From: Arbacia lixula
Lineage: Eukaryota > Echinodermata > Echinoidea > Arbacioida > Arbaciidae
Direction of reading: 5' to 3'
Length of the DNA stretch: 64,000 nt
NCBI GenBank assembly: GCA_963669155.1
Contig: OZ022589.1
Coordinates: forward strand, 11,748,965 to 11,812,964
The translations under genes and the position numbers were made by a program. The first letter of the stretch is position 1; the number at the start of each line of letters is the position of its first letter. Positions 58,916 to 64,000 of the stretch are shown in pieces. The notes under the pieces were generated by a model. The model made no database searches and was not told where the DNA came from. It was given only the letters and a program-made list of their open reading frames with translations.

Positions 58916-59222
58916 ACATCCAATCAACCAAGCAACCTCAAGAAAAGCACGTTCTGCATCAGCTTAGTGCCGCCTTGCCACTGTCACAATGTCGACCTGT
59001 TCCAATACCAATTATTTCTACCCACCCAGATTCAGCTACTATTCCATTATTCCGCTCTCTTAATCGTAAAGGATCTCTAGGCACAGTCTTTTGTTGCACG
59101 GACAAAATTTAAAAGGGACCCTTTGAAATGTTGTCCGCGTAACAAAAGACCATGTTCATCATGAATGGCTAAGCTTAGAGTATATATAAATAAAAAGCAA
59201 AAATTATGTCCCCATGTTTTCT
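58916..59222. other. No recognisable gene
   Basis: Unique-looking DNA. The words TCTTTTGTTGCACGGACAAA and TTTGAAATGTTGTCCGCG lie close together and are partly self-complementary. Confidence 0.4.
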
Positions 59223-59223
59223 G

Positions 59224-60262
59224 CTCCTTGTAGGTTGACTGAATGAATAAGTTATACAGATGCAAAGCAATTATTCCATAAGCTAGGAGGAGCCACATTA
59301 ACGAAACCTTATTGAAATGGCATGAAGCTTTATGTATTTTAAGAAATGCATTAGACTTCATAAGGTTTCGTAGGCATGGCCCATGTAGTCTATGTTAGAC
59401 AACATGTTGTTATGACAATGTCTGCTGCTAGGCTTTGAATAATTGAAAGATTTGCTAAGTTTTTAAAGGGTTACTAAATTATTCGTTTGCCGCAATAAAG
59501 TCTCATTTTGACGAAAATTTGAAAACATGCACGCCTCCAGTGACGTATGAGAAGTCAAAATGCCATAAAAGCCAATGGCATAAATAAAAATGTTTTATTC
59601 ACGCTATTCAAAAATATGTTACCAATGGGAACCCCAAAGCTTGTCCGAGGTTTGTCTGAGTAGCAACAACTAAGAGATTCGAAGTGCATTCCATCCATTG
59701 AATCTGAATGACAAGATACAGGTGAATGCAATAAAGCATTACTACGCAGTTAGGGGGAAAGTTGTGAATACATTACGAAAATAGTCTATTGTTGACTTCT
59801 GTACAATCTATGGAATTTTGACTTCTCATACGTCCCTGGAGGCGTGCGCTTTTTCAAATTTTTGTCAAAATGAGTCTTTATTGCGGCAAACGAATGTGAA
59901 ATTCGTTTTTAGTGGATAATTTTACATAGATTAGAGGGAACTAATTTTTCTAATTTAGTAACCCTTTAAATAATTGAAAGATTTGCTAAGTTTTTAAGAT
60001 TACACTAAAATTATGCATACAGTGATCTCCTTTTAGGTTGTCTGAATGATTAAGGTATACAGATGCAAAGCACGGATTCCATAAGCTCGCAGGAGCCACA
60101 TTAACGAAACCTTACTAGACCCATAAATAATTCAAATGGAATGAAGCTGTATGTATTTTAAGGTTTCGTAGGCATGGCCCCTGGAGTCTATGTTAGACAA
60201 CATGTTGTTATGACAAAGTTTTTAAGGTTACACTTCAAATATGCATACAGTGATCCCACATT
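59224..60262 (+). repeat. Tandem duplication, unit about 300 bp, plus an inserted element
   Basis: 59224-59420 aligns with 60027-60214, sharing GATGCAAAGCA, GGAGCCACATTAACGAAACC and CTATGTTAGACAACATGTTG. A third partial copy begins at 60215 (compare 59988-60027). The spacing is about 800 bp because the TTAA element at 59463-59969 lies in between. Confidence 0.85.
59463..59969. mobile_element. Family H TTAA foldback
   Basis: 507 bp bounded by TTAA with ends AGGGTTACTAAATTA and its complement. Inner arms pair GCCGCAATAAAGTCTCATTT with AAATGAGTCTTTATTGCGGC with one mismatch. A 28-bp direct repeat lies on each side (59439-59466 and 59970-59997). Kolobok- or piggyBac-type by TTAA; no coding sequence. 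Confidence 0.88.
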
Positions 60263-61220
60263 ATAAAACCTTGCAGTTTCTACCAGTACTTTTCAAAGAA
60301 AGGCGGTTAAGCCTGTATGGTGTATGACAGACATGATATTGATGGATTTAACAAACTGCCTACCCCAGACAGAAAGAATCTTAATTTGGTACAAATCAGA
60401 GCTTTTCCTCATCACTGCCAATAAATCTTTCAGGACAACAATGCTGAATAAAATTGGAATTCTTCTGGACAAAGCTTAATCTCAGACTCAGAAGGGTGAT
60501 CATTTTATTTTATATGCATGTATAGAATACTCCTACAAAGGAGTGGCCTCATCTCAATATGGTGATTTATCATATGATTAATACACAACTGCTCAGACAT
60601 ATCAATGATTTTCAGGGAAAGAGCAGGATTCCTATCACTATGAAATAAATAAAACCAACCGCAAACTCCCATATTTCAAAGTTCAAATTCACAGGAACTG
60701 AAACCAATGCCCAGCTTGAGCTACCATCTGAATTGACCCATGATGTACTTTTGGTGGCCACTTACACATTGTATGTTCAATTTATTTATTGTTTTCATTC
60801 ATTCAATAAGTACAATTAAACAATACACATATATGTTTAATATTGAAAGATGTATAACATCAACACATTAATTAACATAGATATATATAAATAAATAGAG
60901 ACTGATTGTTGCAATAATGAGGAATTAATACAATCGGTACAACATGAGAACTGTTGAAAATTCATATGTAAAGTTTAAATAATATAGAAACAGGTTTACC
61001 CATAAATACCTGAGTGATAAATTGGGTGCACCATGTGTAAAAGCACGGGAACAGAAATATAATAATTACACTTGAAGCAACAGCTGTTGACTTCTTTAAA
61101 AAGATAGGGGAGAGAGGAGAGAGATGAAGTAGAGAGATAGATGAAAGAGAGAGAGAGATAGAAGAGATAGAGAGAAGGGGGTGGAAGAGAGCAGATAACA
61201 AAAGAGACACACAACTACTC
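60263..61220. other. No recognisable gene
   Basis: AT-rich with a short purine tract at 61105-61185. Confidence 0.4.
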
Positions 61221-61840
61221 ACCTCAGCCAAACTTGGAATGAAGATGGATGATGACAGAAACCTGGCAAGAACCTGACCGTAAAAAAAGCTTCTCAAGGT
61301 TGAAGAACAGGCAGATCACCAAGCAGCTCGTCCTGTTAGAAGACAATTAAGCGGACAATCAACTTCAGCGCTTCTCTGAAAACGAACTGTCCTGCTTTAC
61401 AGCTACATGTATTACCCCTGAGTACCAGGAGAAGAAATAACAGCAACCGGTCATCCAAGATGTTAATCCCACAATAGTCAATATCTATTTGCAATCTAAG
61501 TCGTCAAAAGGTAAACATGTCACAAAATCAGGCGGCTATTTCTGTCCGTGTGTCCATGAGGGAGAAATCCAGCTCCAAGCTTCCCAAAATTCCAGAAAGT
61601 TGATATATATGTAGCTCTGCTTTCCAGCCCTGAAAGGTTGGATTTGGGACAGAGAAATAACCAAAAGGAAGAAAGAAAAACTGGCTGGAGTGAAGGAAAA
61701 CTCTCTTCCTTCTCGCTCCCTGTTGGTCCCTGGTCCTCCAAATTTGAAATGAAATCTCTGAATGGCCTGCTGAGGTATTATATGGCAACAAAGATTGGGG
61801 TTTCTGAGAGACAGGAGACCTTAGCAGGAGGGCTGTAGCA

Positions 61841-61891
<51 letters not shown>

Positions 61892-61909
61892 TCTCTCTCT
61901 CTCTCCCTC

Positions 61910-61963
<54 letters not shown>

Positions 61964-61970
61964 TCTCTCT

Positions 61971-62004
<34 letters not shown>

Positions 62005-62229
62005 TATTATACTGGCATCATATTCCTCCTTACTTTTGGCTCCAGAAGATGCACGCATGCAAGTCAGATTGAAGATGAAGTGTTTGAATTATCCAGTCAG
62101 CGTGGTGCGCGAGTTCTACCAAGTAGTATAGGAGCATGCAGAGCAGCATGGAGTAGCTAGTGATTCGCTGTACCCGATTCTGCGAAGGGTTCCCTGCTGT
62201 ATGAGAAGAGTGACAGATCTCTCAGAGGT
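61221..62229 (-). ncRNA. Possible non-coding first exon (5' UTR) on the minus strand
   Basis: Speculative. On the minus strand the segment ends TTGGCTGAG|GTGAGTAG, a strong 5' splice-site match, at about 61222. About 32 bases above its proposed start is a TATA-like CTATAAATA. The segment includes the CT array (GA on this strand), whose (RE)n frame of 176 codons is not a credible protein. If real, the gene would run leftward with further exons undetected here. No transcript evidence. Confidence 0.2.
61848..62001 (+). repeat. (CT)n array
   Basis: CT dinucleotides with CCTT and CCC variants. Confidence 0.95.
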
Positions 62230-62254
62230 GCCGGGATTGGGATGCAGAAGGCAT

Positions 62255-62263
62255 TATTTATAG
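62255..62263 (-). promoter_or_regulatory. TATA-box-like CTATAAATA
   Basis: Minus-strand match to the TATA consensus. A start near A62229 would sit at the usual distance (about 30). A lone TATA word also occurs by chance in AT-rich DNA. Confidence 0.25.
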
Positions 62264-62440
62264 ACACCACAATCATAAAATATGGGGTTAGAAATGACTG
62301 GAATAAACCATGACAATTTTGGAGAGAAGATGGGAGGGGTAGTATGAGCTGATACACACATAACACACATGTCATAAGATGCATAATGTGTGTTTGAGGT
62401 GTGTGTGTGTGTATGTGTGTGTTTGTGTGTGTGTGTGTGT

Positions 62441-62472
<32 letters not shown>

Positions 62473-62987
62473 ACACCAATGTGTGCCCAAGTGTGTAGAA
62501 ATCTGCGCTCTCATTGGTTGAATGAGCACCACACTTAACACAAAAGTCAATAAGACTATTCCATTTCTTGACAGGTAGATCCAGGGGCAGTACACTGCTT
62601 GGATGAATCAAACTTACCATTAGTCTTTGTTTCAGGCCTCTTTTTGTTTATACAGTTACAAAGATCAGTCATCAGTTGTATGGTTAATAATTAACAAAAA
62701 TGGAAAGAGTAATTCTCATTGAATCGGTTAAACTTTTAAAGAGATCAGTCATTGTCTCTATTGTCGGTATGTCAGGAAGACATATGGACACAAGAAGAAA
62801 ATGAGTTATCTTCCATTTTCATGACATTTATACAATTTTCCATTTTACACCTGTTAAATGGTTTTACTTTCTTTAAAGAGCTACATGTAATTCCTCTGGA
62901 AAGAAGGTTGCCATCCAACTCTCGGACAATCTGTTATTCTGCTTCGTCTGTTTTGACAGCAACTGTGTAACAATGACTGAATTATAT
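62264..62987. other. No recognisable gene; TG microsatellite
   Basis: Contains the (TG)n tract at 62397-62473. No other supported feature. Confidence 0.5.
62397..62473 (+). repeat. (TG)n microsatellite
   Basis: TG dinucleotides with TATG, TTTG and AGTG interruptions. Confidence 0.97.
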
Positions 62988-63224
62988 TTAAAGGGATATT
63001 TCACCCTGAAATTAAGCTGGTTTCAATAAAAGAAGAAACATGAAAGAAACACATGGTTCTATGAAAACCTTCAAAGAATAAGAAAGTTATGATCTTCTAA
63101 AGTTTTTATTTTGTGACATCAAATGCGAGGTGCTGATTTTTCGTAACACGATCACTGATATGTTTCTTTCATACTTCTGCTTTTATTGAAACCAAATAAT
63201 CTTCAGGGTGAACTATCCCTTTGA
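62988..63224. mobile_element. Family G-related TTAA element
   Basis: 237 bp with ends AGGGATATTTCACCCTGAAA and the complement of AGGGATAGTTCACCCTGAAG. The left flank is TTAA, the right TTGA (one change). The inner ATTTTGTGACATCAAATGCG matches family G. Confidence 0.85.
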
Positions 63225-64000
63225 TTGCTCGTGTTTGTCCCAGATCACCCAAGCTGTATGCCCAAAGGTTCAGACTGGCATAGGAGGTTGGATAACTCAT
63301 GAATGACCAACTTTTGGCTCCTCTTCAAACTCCCAACTTCCTACATCTCCCTATAATTAGCCTGTCACAGTGGCTCCAACTTGCTACATATTCCTGTAAG
63401 GGCCCTTTATGACAGAGGCTTACCCATTCTTGTCTGGCTCTTTTTCCTGTCATGTACTGGTGCCGATTAGCATATTCCTGCCACCTCATGAATATGACCG
63501 AAACACGACCAATCCTATTTACAACAATGGCTGCTACTCCACTCTCCCTGAGATGGCCCTTTCAAGCGTCTTCACACTTACTTGCTAAGTGTTCTTTCAT
63601 GCTGACGCAAATTGGGACTCAGAATAGAAACCCAACTCCTCCCATATTCCTGAGTCTTCCTGCTCTAACTAGCCTCCCTCCCAGCCCACAACACTATACG
63701 TCATAAATCGCCCTCACTCACCACCACACCACCGCCACCACCGCCATACGCGGTCGCGGCGGCGCACTCCTTGCAGTGCATTGATTCATCTCAACGTTCT
63801 GACGCAAATGAGGGGGTGGAGGGATTTTCAAAAGTGAAGATAGGTTTCCTCCCCTGACATTCTACCAGACAATAAATGCATGATGAATCGTTCTATCTAT
63901 CATATGTCGCCACTTGCCTGTTATGATTAATATCTAGTTCTAAATATGGGAAGGGAAATGAGTTTCCCTTTACCAAGATAGTGAAATCTAATCTTCAAAT
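63225..64000. other. No recognisable gene; small CpG-rich patch
   Basis: 63715-63775 has CCACCACCGCC repeats followed by CGCGGTCGCGGCGGCGC. It may be near a promoter beyond the window, but this is not shown. Confidence 0.3.

Noticed and set aside
58366..59112. 248-codon frame, Ser/Leu-rich
   Set aside because: Translated (CT)n array; such dinucleotide DNA lacks stops in several frames.
61528..62058. 176-codon minus-strand frame with (RE)n
   Set aside because: Driven by the GA array; the non-repetitive tail has no domain. Kept only as part of a possible untranslated exon.

Overview
This window looks like non-coding genomic DNA of a marine invertebrate, most likely an echinoderm and probably a sea urchin. 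The inference rests on moderate AT-richness, no compact bacterial gene layout, a relic of a tRNA-derived SINE with a conserved central block like those of sea urchins and other invertebrates, very many (GA)n/(CT)n arrays and G/C homopolymers, and a dense population of short inverted-repeat transposons. Species is not proven from sequence alone. I find no confidently supported host protein-coding gene; most long open frames are artefacts of dinucleotide arrays or lie inside mobile elements. The window reads as intergenic or intronic DNA. One weakly supported minus-strand promoter plus non-coding first exon lies near 62.3-61.2 kb.

Layout. 0-9 kb: TA-flanked MITE (1.0 kb), GGGCC-ended foldback (4.6 kb), GA array (5.1 kb), TTAA element (6.5 kb), 16-bp minisatellite (7.6 kb). 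9-20 kb: two copies of a CCCCGTTCATATAC-ended family (A; 9.1 and 19.0 kb), an AATGAAGAC-type family (E; 13.8 kb), CT arrays at 11.4 and 16.3 kb. 20-33 kb: GA array (23.4 kb), a TTAA foldback containing further inverted-repeat units (24.3-25.1 kb), a pair of GGGCC foldbacks (26.5-27.0 kb), CT arrays (27.3, 30.7 kb), a 232-bp palindrome (30.8 kb). 32.7-33.5 kb: a Harbinger-like candidate with TAA duplications, a 68-bp perfect palindrome and a 95-codon open frame. 34-37 kb: a pogo/Tc1-like MITE, a 200-N assembly gap, and a ~170-190-bp tandem array interrupted by a piggyBac-like element. 38-44 kb: a SINE split by a TTAA MITE, two E copies, a CA array, then A and TTAA copies 16 bp apart. 46-50 kb: three TTAA elements (one nested in another) and a 73/74-bp minisatellite split by a GTGTTTATCAACT-ended element. 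52-55 kb: A, E and palindrome copies plus a hairpin. 55-64 kb: large CT arrays, a G-rich quadruplex-prone block, a tandem duplication carrying a TTAA foldback, and the candidate promoter/first exon.

There is no gene pathway to describe; the coherent story is transposon biology. At least ten elements sit in TTAA duplications, several use CWG or other 3-bp targets, and in several places the pre-insertion sequence can be read from neighbouring tandem units or from a known repeat. Several non-autonomous families carry extra internal copies of their own terminal motif, which is the most unusual pattern seen here.
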